DNA of 64,000 bases from Archivesica marissinica (Eukaryota > Mollusca > Bivalvia > Venerida > Vesicomyidae), in the NCBI GenBank assembly GCA_014843695.1, contig CM026387.1:82262598-82326597 (forward strand), written 5' to 3'. The notes beneath the pieces were generated by a model. It did not search any database. It was given only the letters and a program-made list of their open reading frames with translations, and was not told where the DNA came from. Below, in pieces: positions 40,101 to 47,832 of this stretch (the first letter of the stretch is position 1; each line of letters starts with the position of its first letter). The position numbers and the translations under genes are program-made.

Positions 40101-43100
40101 TTCTATACCTCAGTTTGCAGGAACATCGGCTGTAGTAAGTGTCCTATACCACAGTTTGCAGGAACATCAGCTGTAGTAAGTGTCCTATACCACAGTTTGC
40201 AGGAACATCAGCTAGTAAGTGTCCTATACCACAGTTTGCAGGAACATCGGCTGTAGTAAGTGTCCTATACCACAGTTTCCAGGAACATCAGCTAGTAAGT
40301 GTTCTATACCTCAGTTTGCAGGAACATCGGCTGTAGTAAGTGTCCTATACCACAGTTTGCAGGAACATCGGCTGTAGTAAGTGTCCTATACCACAGTTTG
40401 CAGGAACATTGGCTGTAGTAAGTGTTCTATACCTCAGTTTGCAGGAACATCGGCTGTAGTAAGTGTCCTATACCACAGTTTGCAGGAACATCAGCTGTAG
40501 TAAGTGTTCTATACTTCAGTTTGCAGGAACATCGGCTGTAGTAAGTGTCCTATACCTCAGTTTGCAGGAACATCAGCTGTAGTAAGTGTTCTATACCACA
40601 GTTTGCAGGAACATCAGCTGTAGTAAGTGTTCTATACCTCAGTTTGCAGGAACATCAGCTGTAGTAAGTGTTCTATACCACAGTTTGCAGGAACATCAGC
40701 TGTAGTAAGTGTTCTATACCACAGTTTGCAGGAACATCAGCTGTAGTAAGTGTTCTATACCTCAGTTTGCAGGAACATCAGCTGTAGTAAGTGTTCTATA
40801 CCACAGTTTGTAGGAACATCAGCTGTAGTAAGTGTTCTATACCACAGTTTGCAGGAACATCAGCTGTAGTAATGTTTTTTTGGGTGTGTGTGTGTTCTAT
40901 ACCTCAGTTTGCAGGAACATCAGCTGTAGTAAGTGTTCTATACCTCAGTTTGCAGGAACATCAGCTAGTAAGTGTTCTATACCTCAGTTTGCAGGAACAT
41001 CAGCTGTAGTAAGTGTTCTATACCTCAGTTTGCAGAACATCAGCTGTAGTAAGTGTTCTATACCACAGTTTGCAGGAACATCAGCTGTAGTAGTGTTCTA
41101 TACCACAGTTTGCAGGAACATCAGCTGTAGTAAGTGTTCTATACCACAGTTTGTAGGAACATCAGCTGTAGTAAGTGTTCTATACCACAGTTTGCAGGAA
41201 CATCAGCTGTAGTAAGTGTTCTATACCTCAGTTTGCAGGAACATCAGCTGTAGTAAGTGTTCTATACCTCAGTTTGCAGGAACATCAGCTGTAGTAAGTG
41301 TTCTATACCTCAGTTTGCAGGAACATCAGCTGTAGTAAGTGTTCTATACCTCAGTTTGCAGGAACATCAGCTGTAGTAAGTGTTCTATACCACAGTTTGC
41401 AGGAACATCAGCTGTAGTAAGTGTTCTATACCACAGTTTGCAGGAACATCAGCTGTAGTAAGTGTTCTATACCACAGTTTGTAGGAACATCAGCTGTAGT
41501 AAGTGTTCTATACCACAGTTTGTAGGAACATCAGCTGTAGTAAGTGTTCTATACCACAGTTTGCAGGAACATCAGCTGTAGTAAGTGTTCTATACCTCAG
41601 TTTGCAGGAACATCAGCTGTAGTAAGTGTTCTATACCTCAGTTTGCAGGAACATCTGCTAGTAAGTGTCCTATACCTCATTCAGCCTAATCAACCTCGCA
41701 AGTTTGTATATCTAAAGGCGTTCATCTTACATGACATTGAGTGCTACATCTTTACATCAAACTGGTGAAAAAATACATCGAAATTGTAATAGTTTGCATG
41801 TTTACACACTGGACTACAGATCCGTCTATGACTTCCTGTTTAATATTGAAATACTGTCTTGTCTTGTTTCAGATCTGGATATGGTGTATTGGACCAATGG
41901 TATTGTATTTTATAGAGAGGGTTGTCAGATTTATTCGTTCCAAGCAGAAAGTCATCATCACAAAGGTAAATTCAACAAGCAAATTCACTGTATCTGATGG
42001 CAAGTTTATTACATAGCTTGATCAATGTCCTTCCTCTGTCCATCTCTCCCCAATTAATTTGTCTGTCTCACAATTTTAAAATAGGCCAATTGGCTATAAC
42101 CAGGGTTCCCACTGTCGGTCGCCAACGGCGCTAATTGAGACAAAAAACAAATACTGGCAATTAATTTCGTTAATTGGCGAAAATATTTGGTGCAACATTT
42201 GAAAAAATTTCTATGCACATGTTTTGTCAAATACATGGCTTCAACTATTTATCTGAACTATATGGCTCTTAGTTGGCTCCAAATTTTTCAAATTGGCTGC
42301 AGTTTTTTTCAATTGGCAACAGAAGTTGGACAGACAAATATTCCCTGCATAACGTTTTCATATCTGGATATATTTAGTAACTAACTTGATTTCCGATTTT
42401 CTTGTCTGCAGTTTATTCTTAAACCCTTCTCAAAACGTATGATTGATCCTCTGAATTGCCATTTGATAAGTCACTTAGTCTATCATTTTAAATCCATATA
42501 TGTTTTACGATTATAATTCCCATAATGTATGACAATGCTAACATTTCCAACATGGCATGTTGTTTTTGGAAATACACAGGAAATCTAGCATTCAACAAAC
42601 TCAGCAATTGGACTACTTTATCCATTTATCCAATCAGATCACGTTTCCAATAATCCACGTTATCGTAGCATGACATATGTATGCACTTAACCCTGCTGCT
42701 GTACTGTAAGCTGCTAAGAATGAGATTTCCAATAATGATTTATATCCTGGCATTTTTTTTTTTTTTTTTTTTTTTTGAGTCTGCTTCCGTGGTCGAGTGG
42801 TTAAGGTCGCTGACTTGTATACCACTGTAACCTATCATCACTGATGGTCACGGGTTCGAGCCCCGCTCAGGCCGTGTCTCATTTATATGAAAAAGTTGGC
42901 AGTTTCTTATGGAGGTTGGTGCACCCAAGTACTGGTTAACCGCTGGAGCCTGCCCAGGAAAGGTGTTGTTAGGTAATCTGCCCGCCGGCGATATATCCCA
43001 AAATGGTGCTGATGCAGGCGTAAAACACGAAATATAAATAAATAAATAATTTGTTTTTGAATGCCAGAGATTTGCACACTAATGCTGGTAAGCCAGCAAG

Positions 43101-45926
43101 TCAATGTTGGTAATGCAATGGAATGCAATGCCTGCAGTGGATACCGAGAACTTTGTTCATTATAAGCGTTCATCAATACTGGATGATCTTTGATCATAGA
43201 TGCGAACTTTGACCTCAACATGACCTGATTGTTGATTGATCATTCATTTACTGTTGCAGGTGATAAAGCACCCCTCAAACGTGTTTGAACTACAGATGAA
43301 AAAGAAAGGTTTTGTGATGAGACCGGGAGAATACATCTTCCTCAGCTGCCCCACAATCTCGCATCTCGAATGGCACCCATTTACTCTAACTTCAGTGAGT
43401 TCCCAGTAACATTCTATCCCAGCTACTATTGGAAATGAATGAACATGGCTGTTACAAGTGTGTGAATTAAATGTTGTTTAGAGGTTAACTCTTTCCTTCC
43501 TAGAGATTTAGGTTAATATACTATTATATATCTCCATACAAACGACAGCCATTTAACTCTTTCCTTCCTAGAGATTTAGGTTAATATACTATTATATATC
43601 TCCATACAAACGTCAGCCATTTAACCCTTTCCTACATAGAGATTTTGGTTAATATACTATTATATAACTCCTTACAATCAACCGCTATTTAACACTTTCC
43701 TTCATAGTAATTTAGGTTAATATACTATTATATCTCCATATAAACGACAGCCATTTAGCTATCATGCAGTGGATAAGTAGTCGCCATATCTATCCCACCT
43801 CCATAGATATTACTGGGACTTCATAGAGATTTAGGTTAATATACTATTATATCTCCATACAAACGACAGCCATTTAGCTATCATGCAGTGGATAAGTAGT
43901 CGCCATATCTATCCTACCTCCATAGATATTACTGGGACTACATAGAGATTTAGGTTAATATTCTATTATATCTCCATACAAACGACAGCCATTTAGCTAT
44001 CATGCAGTGGATAAGTAGTCACCATATCTATCCCATCTCCATAGATATTACTGGCACTTCATAGAGATTTAGGTTAATATACTATTATATCTCCATACAA
44101 ACGACAGCCATTTAGCTATCATGCAGTGGATAAGTAGTCGCCATATCTATCCTACCTCCATAGATATTACTGGGACTACATAGAGATTTAGGTTAATATT
44201 CTATTATATCTCCATACAAACGACAGCCATTTAGCTATCATGCAGTGGATAAGTAGTCACCATATCTATCCCACCTCCATAGATATTACTGGGACTACAT
44301 GAGATTCTGGCCTTTATTATGAACATTGGTTTGGCTCCTACATTGTCAATGTATGTCGTATTGGTAATGGCGTTAAGAGGTGTTTCTATGAGGGAAAGGG
44401 TTAAAAAAATATTAGGATGCAAGTTCACTTCGTAAATTATGAATAATTGGGGTAATCGAGAGATAATGTTTGCAATATGACTTATGTAGAAAGGTGGCTG
44501 TTATAATGAGTTGGATGTCAATGTAAGATGGCTGTTATAATGTGTTGGATGTCGATGTAAGATGGCTGTTATAATGAGTTGGATGTCGATGTAAGATGGC
44601 TGTTATAATGAGTTGGATGTCGATGTAAGATGGCTGTTATAATGAGTTGGATGTCGATGTAAGATGGCTGTTATAATGAGTTGGATGTCGATGTAAGATG
44701 GCTGTTATAATGAGTTGGATGTCGATGTAAGATGGCTGTTATAATGAGTTGGATGTCGATGTAAGATGGCTGTTATAATGAGTTGGATGTCGATGTAAGA
44801 TGGCTGTTATAATGAGTTGGATGTCGATGTAAGATGGCTGTTATAATGAGTTGGATGTCAATGTAAGATGGCTGTTATAATGAGTTGGATGTCGATGTAA
44901 GATGGCTGTTATAATGAGTTGGATGTCGATGTAAGATGGCTGTTATAATGTTACAATGGCAATGAGAGACATCTCTAATTTTCTGTTACCTCCCTTGGCA
45001 GATAAAGTCTGATTTATTCCAAAATGTGAATAAGTCCTTTTAGTTAGAATCCTTTGTTTTTACTGTTGTTCCTTAAGCAGATGTTGCGGTATGATAACTG
45101 TCATTTTATCCAAATCGTGCTAATTAACTGATAGCATTCTTTTACAAATAAGTACTCATTGTATATACTGTGTGAGATCTGTCGAGATATAGTAATTTAA
45201 TAATCACAAGAAGCGATAGTAGAATAAAATTGATAGCATGTTATGCAAAGGAAACAACAATAAAAACAGAGGAAAACACTTAATAGGACCTATCTACTTT
45301 TAGGGAGTATTCAGGGGCAGTAACTGGCCGATGTCCCTCATTAGGTAATGTTTTGTAGACCATTGAATGCAAATATAGAATGGGAGTCTTGGCTAGTTAA
45401 TTGGAAAGAACCATAGGAGACGTTGTTGAAAAGTAAATCCAAATACCAAGGATTTACAGTTTGTGTGTTTTTACGTTTATTTATCGTCGCTACTGGTTGC
45501 CCATATGAGCGACACCTGAAGAGATTAGTCATTTTAGAATGTTGGAGGATAGTGCAATGATACAGACAGAGACCCATTCCAGAGTCTCCTCTGGTTCATT
45601 TACGTGCATGGTGTACAGCACCGACACAATACCTTGGTTTAAAGGCCCATCTGAAAAACTGTTTTATTAGGGTCAGACGGTAGATCGAACCTGCGATCCC
45701 TGGATTACCAGTCCAGCATGTTACCACTGGACTACAGATCCGTCTGTGATGTACAGTTTACCATACTCTCTAATATGTGTAAGTAAGCCATTGTTTGTGT
45801 TTTGAAGGCCCCGGAGGATGAGTATTTCTCTGTACACATAAGAAGAGTAGGCAACTGGACAAATGATCTCGCCAAAGCTTGCCATGTGGATGAGGAGGAA
45901 TTCAAAGAGGAATGGAAACTTCCAAG
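25061..45926 (+). CDS. NOX2: NOX2-type NADPH oxidase, exons 1-11 (3' part missing)
   Basis: NADPH oxidases of the NOX1-3 class pass electrons from NADPH through FAD and two hemes across the membrane to oxygen, making superoxide. Eleven exons join without a phase conflict into 1154 coding nt, about 384 residues. The transmembrane heme domain occupies residues 1 to about 270. Heme ligands fall at H99, H113, H212 and H225, with the 13-residue spacing of human NOX2. The conserved ECPIPQFAG segment follows. The FAD domain has HPFTLTS at 339-345. No N-terminal EF-hand region is present, which argues against NOX5 or DUOX. The NADPH-binding C-terminus (about the last third of a 570-residue protein) is not found; a 1000-N gap lies downstream. 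Exons are split by repeat-filled introns. Confidence 0.95.
25686..26272. repeat. 47-bp minisatellite in NOX intron 1
   Basis: About a dozen units read ACATCTGAACGTGTGGTCTC, then AAGTCTTATACGGTATTAC and AATACAGT. They are nearly identical, with GTACATC or GCACATC as the main variant. The unit shows no resemblance to exon 1. Confidence 0.96.
26273..26894. other. Rest of NOX intron 1
   Basis: Unique AT-rich intron sequence ends at the acceptor TTGTATATTGCAG. No element was recognised. Confidence 0.5.
26895..26990 (+). CDS. NOX2: NOX exon 2
   Basis: Thirty-two codons, phase 0 at both ends, encode the first transmembrane helix ([18 protein letters not shown]) and the following loop ending YYLRLITG. 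This corresponds to the VWLGLNVFLF...TRKLLG region of NOX2. The donor is CTGGG|GTAAGT. The last 14 nt and the donor are repeated in the minisatellite immediately downstream. Confidence 0.93.
26991..30010. repeat. 62/72-bp minisatellite containing the exon 2 donor
   Basis: About 45 units, judged from length and period, fill the start of intron 2. Each unit reads CTTATTACTGGGGTAAGTCA, then GAACACAACTGTATACGAGG and AATGTAAGGACAAACAATAG. A 72-bp form has an extra ATCATGCTTA-type insert. The first unit overlaps exon 2, whose end reads CTTATAACTGGG|GTAAGTCA. Every unit therefore has a consensus-quality 5' splice site preceded by exon-2-like bases. Confidence 0.96.
30011..30964. other. Unique part of NOX intron 2
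   Basis: This is AT-rich intronic sequence. The short open frame near 30,435 has no conserved features. Confidence 0.5.
30965..31146. mobile_element. MITE family F (TACAGT... terminal inverted repeats)
   Basis: The ends TACAGTGAAACC and GGTTTCACTGTA are inverted repeats that include TA. Internally, runs of TTAAGCAGCCA repeat and give a partly palindromic structure. Related copies lie at 46.3, 47.7 and 53.8 kb. The TA ends and lack of coding sequence fit a Tc1/mariner-derived MITE. Confidence 0.8.
31333..31588 (+). mobile_element. SINE family D
   Basis: The head GATAGCGCAGTGGATGCG and B-box GGTGTTCGAGCCC are followed by the body GTGCCCTTAGGCAAGGCATT and TGGATTCCATCAGGAATGAG. The 3' region reads TTCGCAATCGAGCTAAAAT. 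It lies in NOX intron 2, sense orientation. Confidence 0.87.
31745..31855 (+). CDS. NOX2: NOX exon 3
   Basis: Thirty-seven codons, phase 0 at both ends, encode [16 protein letters not shown], then [19 protein letters not shown]. This is the strongly conserved second transmembrane segment of NOX1-3 (ARA.AACLNFNCMLILLPVCRN in relatives). The acceptor is GTGTTTCAG and the donor AAG|GTATGT. This exon alone identifies the family. Confidence 0.96.
31867..32099. mobile_element. MITE family H (TTAACCCTTTGCA inverted ends)
   Basis: The ends TTAACCCTTTGCACGCT and AGCTTGCAAAGGGTCAA are inverted repeats. The interior contains a large imperfect palindrome around AGCATAGAGCC and GGCTCTATGCTG. It is non-coding and lies in NOX intron 3. 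Confidence 0.78.
32180..32437 (+). mobile_element. SINE family A, 5'-truncated, with target duplication
   Basis: The copy starts inside the tRNA-like head (CTGGTAATCCAG) and runs to the A-rich end. The flanking 11-bp duplication GTTCAAGTTTA lies at 32,169-32,179 and 32,438-32,448. Truncation together with a target duplication indicates incomplete reverse transcription, not later deletion. Confidence 0.93.
32669..33111. repeat. 28-bp minisatellite in NOX intron 3
   Basis: About 15 units read GTATCAGCTAACTGTTCAGC, then GTACATCT. Alternatives are CGGC for CAGC, and TACTTCTG. It ends 67 bp before the exon 4 acceptor and does not resemble exon 4. Confidence 0.95.
33179..33260 (+). CDS. NOX2: NOX exon 4
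   Basis: The exon has 27 codons plus one nt. It encodes [20 protein letters not shown] and YMICLHT, covering the loop and most of the third transmembrane helix. H99 (in TFHKY) aligns with heme ligand H101 of human NOX2. The acceptor is TGTTTCAG and the donor ACCG|GTAAGT. The last 20 nt plus the donor are the seed of the following array. Confidence 0.94.
33261..34060. repeat. 47/48-bp minisatellite containing the exon 4 donor
   Basis: About 16 units read CATGATCTGTTTACATGCCA, then GTAAGTTTATTCTATAAAT and AATACTGTT. Exon 4 ends CATGATCTGTTTACATACCG|GTAAGTTG, so the unit holds the codons for MICLH plus the splice donor. The first period is 60 bp and later ones are 47-48. About half the units have GTAGTTT in place of GTAAGTTT, which weakens the donor. 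The last units near 34,000 are decayed. Confidence 0.95.
34213..34548 (+). mobile_element. SINE family E
   Basis: The region has GCGCTCGCTTCTCACCAATG, B-box GGGTTCGATCC, then TATGTGAGATGG, GGTGGGTTTTCCCCGGGTAC and CAGTTTCCTCCCACAC. The tail region GTTGTTAAAACTTGC and TCGTTGTAAAATAAATAAAG is partly duplicated. Another sense copy is at 61.4 kb and antisense copies at 46.1 and 46.5 kb. Confidence 0.83.
34656..35250. repeat. 32-bp minisatellite ending in (AT)n
   Basis: About 17 units read GTACATTGAGATATATATAT, then ATACTATACTAG, with GATAC for GGTAC in some. The last unit runs into a longer AT tract. It lies in NOX intron 4. Confidence 0.96.
35334..35503 (+). CDS. NOX2: NOX exon 5
   Basis: Two nt complete an Ala codon split with exon 4, then 56 codons follow. 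[13 protein letters not shown] finishes transmembrane helix 3, with H113 matching heme ligand H115 of NOX2. The rest is the acidic extracellular loop ([19 protein letters not shown]), ending NPVRSASA. The loop is variable among NOX proteins, so low similarity there is expected. The acceptor is CGTTTCAG and the donor GCG|GTAATA, weaker than the others. Confidence 0.93.
35504..36720. other. NOX intron 5, first part
   Basis: This is mostly unique sequence. About 35,990-36,600 is more GC-rich than its surroundings (CACGACGTGCACGTCGTGAC palindrome, CAGCAGCAGCG) and has no convincing reading frame on either strand. It may be an old transposable element remnant that I cannot classify. Confidence 0.45.
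36734..37002 (+). mobile_element. SINE family B
   Basis: The head TCCGTGGTTGAATGGTTACG and B-box GGGTTCGAGCCCC are followed by TATGAAAAAGTTGGCAGTTT, GTACTGGTTAACCGCTGGAG and GCCCGCCGGCGATATAGC. Flanks TTTTGTATTGAGG (36,721-36,733) and TTTTATATTGAGG (37,003-37,015) form a 13-bp target duplication with one mismatch. Other copies are at 42.8 and 61.7 kb. Confidence 0.9.
37045..37264. mobile_element. MITE family I
   Basis: The ends TTAACTCATTCAACACCAAG and GAAAGGAGGGTTAA are imperfect inverted repeats. The interior (AATTAATAAGAAAATTACAT, GGACCAGTTCATTGATTAAA) matches the reverse strand of 54,463-54,703. It ends 25 bp before NOX exon 6. Confidence 0.7.
37290..37390 (+). CDS. NOX2: NOX exon 6
   Basis: Thirty-three codons plus two nt encode [19 protein letters not shown], then [14 protein letters not shown]. 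This is the fourth transmembrane helix ([21 protein letters not shown] in NOX2). The acceptor is ACTCTTTCAG and the donor CAG|GTATAT. Confidence 0.94.
37411..38340. repeat. 19-bp minisatellite, interrupted by a SINE
   Basis: Units read GTCCTTGATGGTGTATTAT, with GAGGG and TACTT variants. The array begins about 20 bp into intron 6. The SINE at 37,508-37,776 splits a short left part from the long right part, so the repeat existed before that insertion. Confidence 0.94.
37508..37776 (-). mobile_element. SINE family A in the 19-bp array
   Basis: The copy runs on the minus strand from the tail (TTTATTTATTGTTGCTACC) to the partial tRNA-like head (ACCAGTCCAGCGTGTTA). The head end beyond the A-box is missing. 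Confidence 0.88.
38455..38535 (+). CDS. NOX2: NOX exon 7
   Basis: One nt completes Arg, 26 codons follow and two nt remain. [20 protein letters not shown] and ICVHGL form transmembrane helix 5. H212 (first His of THHLF) and H225 (VHG) match the NOX2 heme ligands H209 and H222. The acceptor is ATATTTTCAG and the donor TTACA|GTAAGA. Confidence 0.95.
38765..39345. repeat. Diverged ~150-bp repeat, four copies, in NOX intron 7
   Basis: Four decayed copies share GCATACACATC, GACTAATTCTCTACACC, AGTGACCTTGAACTTGAAT and TTTGGCCAAAAATAGTC, spaced roughly 145-170 bp. They look like an old tandem element and not an active minisatellite. Confidence 0.75.
39445..39568 (+). CDS. NOX2: NOX exon 8
   Basis: One nt completes Gln, then 41 codons encode [18 protein letters not shown] and [20 protein letters not shown], ending PAI. 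This is the third extracellular loop; VRGQT and ECPIPQFAG are conserved in NOX1-3. The acceptor is GTTTTCAG and the donor GCTATA|GTAAGT. The final 38 nt and the donor are amplified next door. Confidence 0.95.
39569..41690. repeat. 41-bp minisatellite containing the exon 8 end and donor
   Basis: About 50 units read GTAAGTGTCCTATACCACAG, then TTTGCAGGAACATCAGCTGTA, with 38-bp forms lacking TGT. Exon 8 reads AGTGTCCAATACCTCAG, then TTTGCAGGAACACCGGCTATA|GTAAGTGTCC. AGTGTCC occurs both in the exon (39,531) and just after the donor (39,572), 41 bp apart. The first duplication therefore probably used this microhomology. Units still translate as [14 protein letters not shown]-rich insertion interrupts one unit near 40,873. 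Confidence 0.97.
41691..41872. other. Rest of NOX intron 8
   Basis: A short unique segment ends at the acceptor CTTGTCTTGTTTCAG. It contains a scrap, ACACTGGACTACAGATCCG, resembling the family A SINE head. Confidence 0.55.
41873..41965 (+). CDS. NOX2: NOX exon 9
   Basis: Thirty-one codons, phase 0, encode [19 protein letters not shown], then [12 protein letters not shown]. This is the sixth transmembrane helix and the start of the cytosolic domain ([20 protein letters not shown] in NOX2). The donor is AAG|GTAAAT. Confidence 0.95.
41966..42752. other. NOX intron 9, first part
   Basis: This is AT-rich unique sequence. A segment around 42,100-42,330 (AATTGGC, GCCAACGG motifs) is echoed on the opposite strand near 46,205-46,300, so a dispersed element is likely, but its ends are not clear. 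Confidence 0.4.
42777..43041 (+). mobile_element. SINE family B behind a poly(T) tract
   Basis: The head TCCGTGGTCGAGTGGTTAAG and B-box GGGTTCGAGCCCC are followed by the body as in the 36.7-kb copy and an A-rich (AAAT)n end. A run of 24 T at 42,753-42,776 directly precedes it. Confidence 0.9.
43260..43394 (+). CDS. NOX2: NOX exon 10
   Basis: Forty-five codons, phase 0, encode [19 protein letters not shown], then [19 protein letters not shown] and HPFTLTS. This is the start of the FAD-binding beta-barrel; HPFTLTS (339-345) is the FAD isoalloxazine-binding motif of the ferredoxin reductase family. The acceptor is TACTGTTGCAG and the donor TCA|GTGAGT. Confidence 0.96.
43482..44403. repeat. MITE family G expanded into a tandem array
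   Basis: The outer ends TTAACTCTTTCCTTCC and GAGGGAAAGGGTTAA match the single element at 47.3 kb. Inside, a 119-bp segment (AGAGATTTAGGTTAATATAC, then GACAGCCATTTAGCTATCA and GTCGCCATATCTATCC) is repeated about five times. The 5' end segment is repeated several times with a shorter period. It lies in NOX intron 10. Confidence 0.85.
44493..44949. repeat. 34-bp minisatellite in NOX intron 10
   Basis: About 13 near-identical units read GATGTAAGATGGCTGTTATA, then ATGAGTTGGATGTC. The unit holds TGTAAGAT, a weak donor-like string, but has no similarity to exon 10. Confidence 0.95.
44950..45454. other. Unique part of NOX intron 10
   Basis: No feature was recognised beyond AT-rich sequence. Confidence 0.5.
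45463..45751 (-). mobile_element. SINE family A, near full-length
   Basis: The minus-strand copy runs from the tail (TTTATTTATCGTCGCTACTG) through the head (TTACCACTGGACTACAGATC). Short flanking repeats TACAGTTT (45,455-45,462 and 45,752-45,759) are a plausible 8-bp target duplication. It ends 56 bp before NOX exon 11. Confidence 0.9.
45808..45926 (+). CDS. NOX2: NOX exon 11, last exon found
   Basis: Thirty-nine codons plus two nt encode [17 protein letters not shown], then [19 protein letters not shown] and KLP. This matches APEEDFFSIHIRIVGDWT...EFQDAWKLPK of NOX2. The acceptor is GTGTTTTGAAG and the donor AAG|GTAGCA. Relatives continue with VDGPFGTAS and the NADPH-binding glycine motif; neither is found between here and the gap. 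Confidence 0.94.
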
Positions 45927-46134
45927 GTAGCATTTAACATGGAGCAATACTCCATGGTGTTTCTCTTTATTATTGAACGAGAATTTGAATAATTAAATGG
46001 CACTATGATGATGTTCAGTAATTTGATAGTTCCGAAGCTAAGCATGAGTAGCACAGAATATATATTATAGCCCGTTGTAAGGCGGCTGTTAATCCCGTTA
46101 TACATGTAAAATCTGTAAGACATTGCCAGTCTTG

Positions 46135-46201
46135 CACTGAGTGCATTATTATCGTGTGGGAGGAAACCGGAGTACCCGGGAAAAAACCCACCTTTCCGAT
46201 C
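46135..46201 (-). mobile_element. SINE family E fragment
   Basis: The minus strand reads GGTGGGTTTTTTCCCGGGTA and CTCCGGTTTCCTCCCACACG, the central block of family E. Only this part is present. Confidence 0.7.
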
Positions 46202-46304
46202 TGGCAAAAAGTTGTCCCAAATATTTTCGCCAATTTACAAAATTTAGCGCCAGTATTTGTTTTTTGTCGCAATTGGCACCATTGGCGACGGACAGTGGGA
46301 ACCC

Positions 46305-46482
46305 TGCAATCCTGTCTTAAGTAGCCAGCCAAGGGAAGTACTGAAAGTGGCTGCTTAGCACAGGTGGCTGCTTAATAGAGGTCACATGTATAATAAAACA
46401 ACATATTGGGAATCTGGAAACTGGCTGCTTAATGCAGGTTGGCTGCTTAATAGAGGTGACCATTAACACAGGTTTGACTGTA
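46305..46482. mobile_element. MITE family F
   Basis: In reverse orientation to the 30.9-kb copy, it reads TCCTGTCTTAAGTAGCCAGC, then GGCTGCTTAATAGAGG and ACACAGGTTTGACTGTA. The left TACAGT end is missing or decayed. Confidence 0.75.
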
Positions 46483-46672
46483 CAGGTAAAATCTGTAAAA
46501 CATTGCCAGTCTTGCACTGAGTGCATTATAAAGTTTAAATGTGGTCATTCGTGTGGGAGCAAACCGGAGTACCCGGGGAAAAACCCACCTTTCTGATCTG
46601 GCGACCACCGTGTCATCTCGCATACTTCCCGGTCCGAGAATCGAACCCGGGTTGCATTGGTGAGAAGTGTTG
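46483..46672 (-). mobile_element. SINE family E
   Basis: The minus strand has CACCAATGCAACCCGGGTTC, GATTCTCGGACCGGGAAG, TATGCGAGATGACACGG and GTGGGTTTTTCCCCGGGTAC. Both family E pieces here lie on the same strand and share the GTAAAATCTGTAAAACATTG flank, suggesting a local duplication. Confidence 0.78.
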
Positions 46673-47037
46673 GACATGTACTAGAGAGAACAGATATTAT
46701 AGAAGAGTTTTTGGTAAATCTGATTGTTCAACATATTGTGTTATTAAGCACATCATGAGGCTTTAAGTGGCCATCTTTCATAAGAGAACATTCTGTGGAA
46801 TCCTGTTCTTGGTACTTTCTTAAAGGTACATCCATTGCCAAGGAATGTTAGACTACAGAACTATTGCCATTCCATATATATGTAGAACGTTCTGATGCTA
46901 TATATTTGATATTGCAAAATGCACATCAAATTAATGTTATTTATCATTTGTTTCAGAAGTTGCATATTTTATGACGTATATAATTTTGATTTTCAAGCAG
47001 TAAATCTCTTTTGTTGATTATAATCATAGTACGGTTC

Positions 47038-47158
47038 ATTGTTCAAGGTTCATTGTTCAAGGTTCATTGTTCAAGGTTCATTGTTCAAGGTCCATTGTTC
47101 AAGGTCCATTGTTCAAGGTCCATTGTTCAAGGTTTAGTGTTCAAGGTTCATTGTTGAA
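47038..47158. repeat. 14-bp minisatellite
   Basis: About eight units read TTCATTGTTCAAGG, with TCCATTG variants. Confidence 0.93.
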
Positions 47159-47302
47159 GCTATGCCTACCAAAGAAGTTGCAGATTTTAGGTTGTCCATG
47201 TGCAGTTACCTCGATATGTATTTACATATTGAAATTGCATACATCATCAAATATTGAGATATATTTGGGTTTTTGATAAGCAAAATAAAACTGTGTCATG
47301 GT

Positions 47303-47505
47303 TTAACCCTTTCCTTCATAGAGATTTAGGTTAATATGCTATTATATATCCATGCATACGACAGCCATATAGCTATCATGTAGTGGATAAGTAGTCACCA
47401 TATCTATCCCACCTCCATAGATATTACTGGGACTACATGAGATTCTGGCCTTTATTATGAACATTGGTTTGGCTACTACATTGCTTCTATGAGGGAAAGG
47501 GTTAA
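47303..47505. mobile_element. MITE family G, solitary copy
   Basis: The 203-bp element has inverted ends TTAACCCTTTCCTTCATAG and CTATGAGGGAAAGGGTTAA (one mismatch). Its interior matches the expanded array at 43.5-44.4 kb, so it is a useful reference for the unexpanded form. Confidence 0.85.
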
Positions 47506-47656
47506 GCTACACCATGAACATACGGAGAAGTTGAATGTGTACACAGAATTGGTTTGTTGTCTCACCTATAGTCGATCCTGTATATATTCTATACGAAAAC
47601 ATTTATTTTAAATAAAAGTGTGAATGGTAGCTCAAGGAGACTGGTGGAGAACTGAT

Positions 47657-47832
47657 TACAGTCAAGCCTGTCTTAAGCAGTAGCCAGACAAGGGAAGCAC
47701 TGAAAGTGGCTGCTTAGCACAGGTGGCTGCTTAATAGAGGTCACCTGTATAATAAAACAACATATTGGGAATCTGGAAACTGGCTGCTTAATGCATTTAG
47801 GCTGCTTAATAGAGGTGACCACTAACACAGTT
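47657..47832. mobile_element. MITE family F
   Basis: It begins TACAGTCAAGCCTGTCTTAA and contains GGCTGCTTAGCACAGGTGGC and ACTGGCTGCTTAATGC. The right end decays after GAGGTGACCACTAACACAG. Confidence 0.78.
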
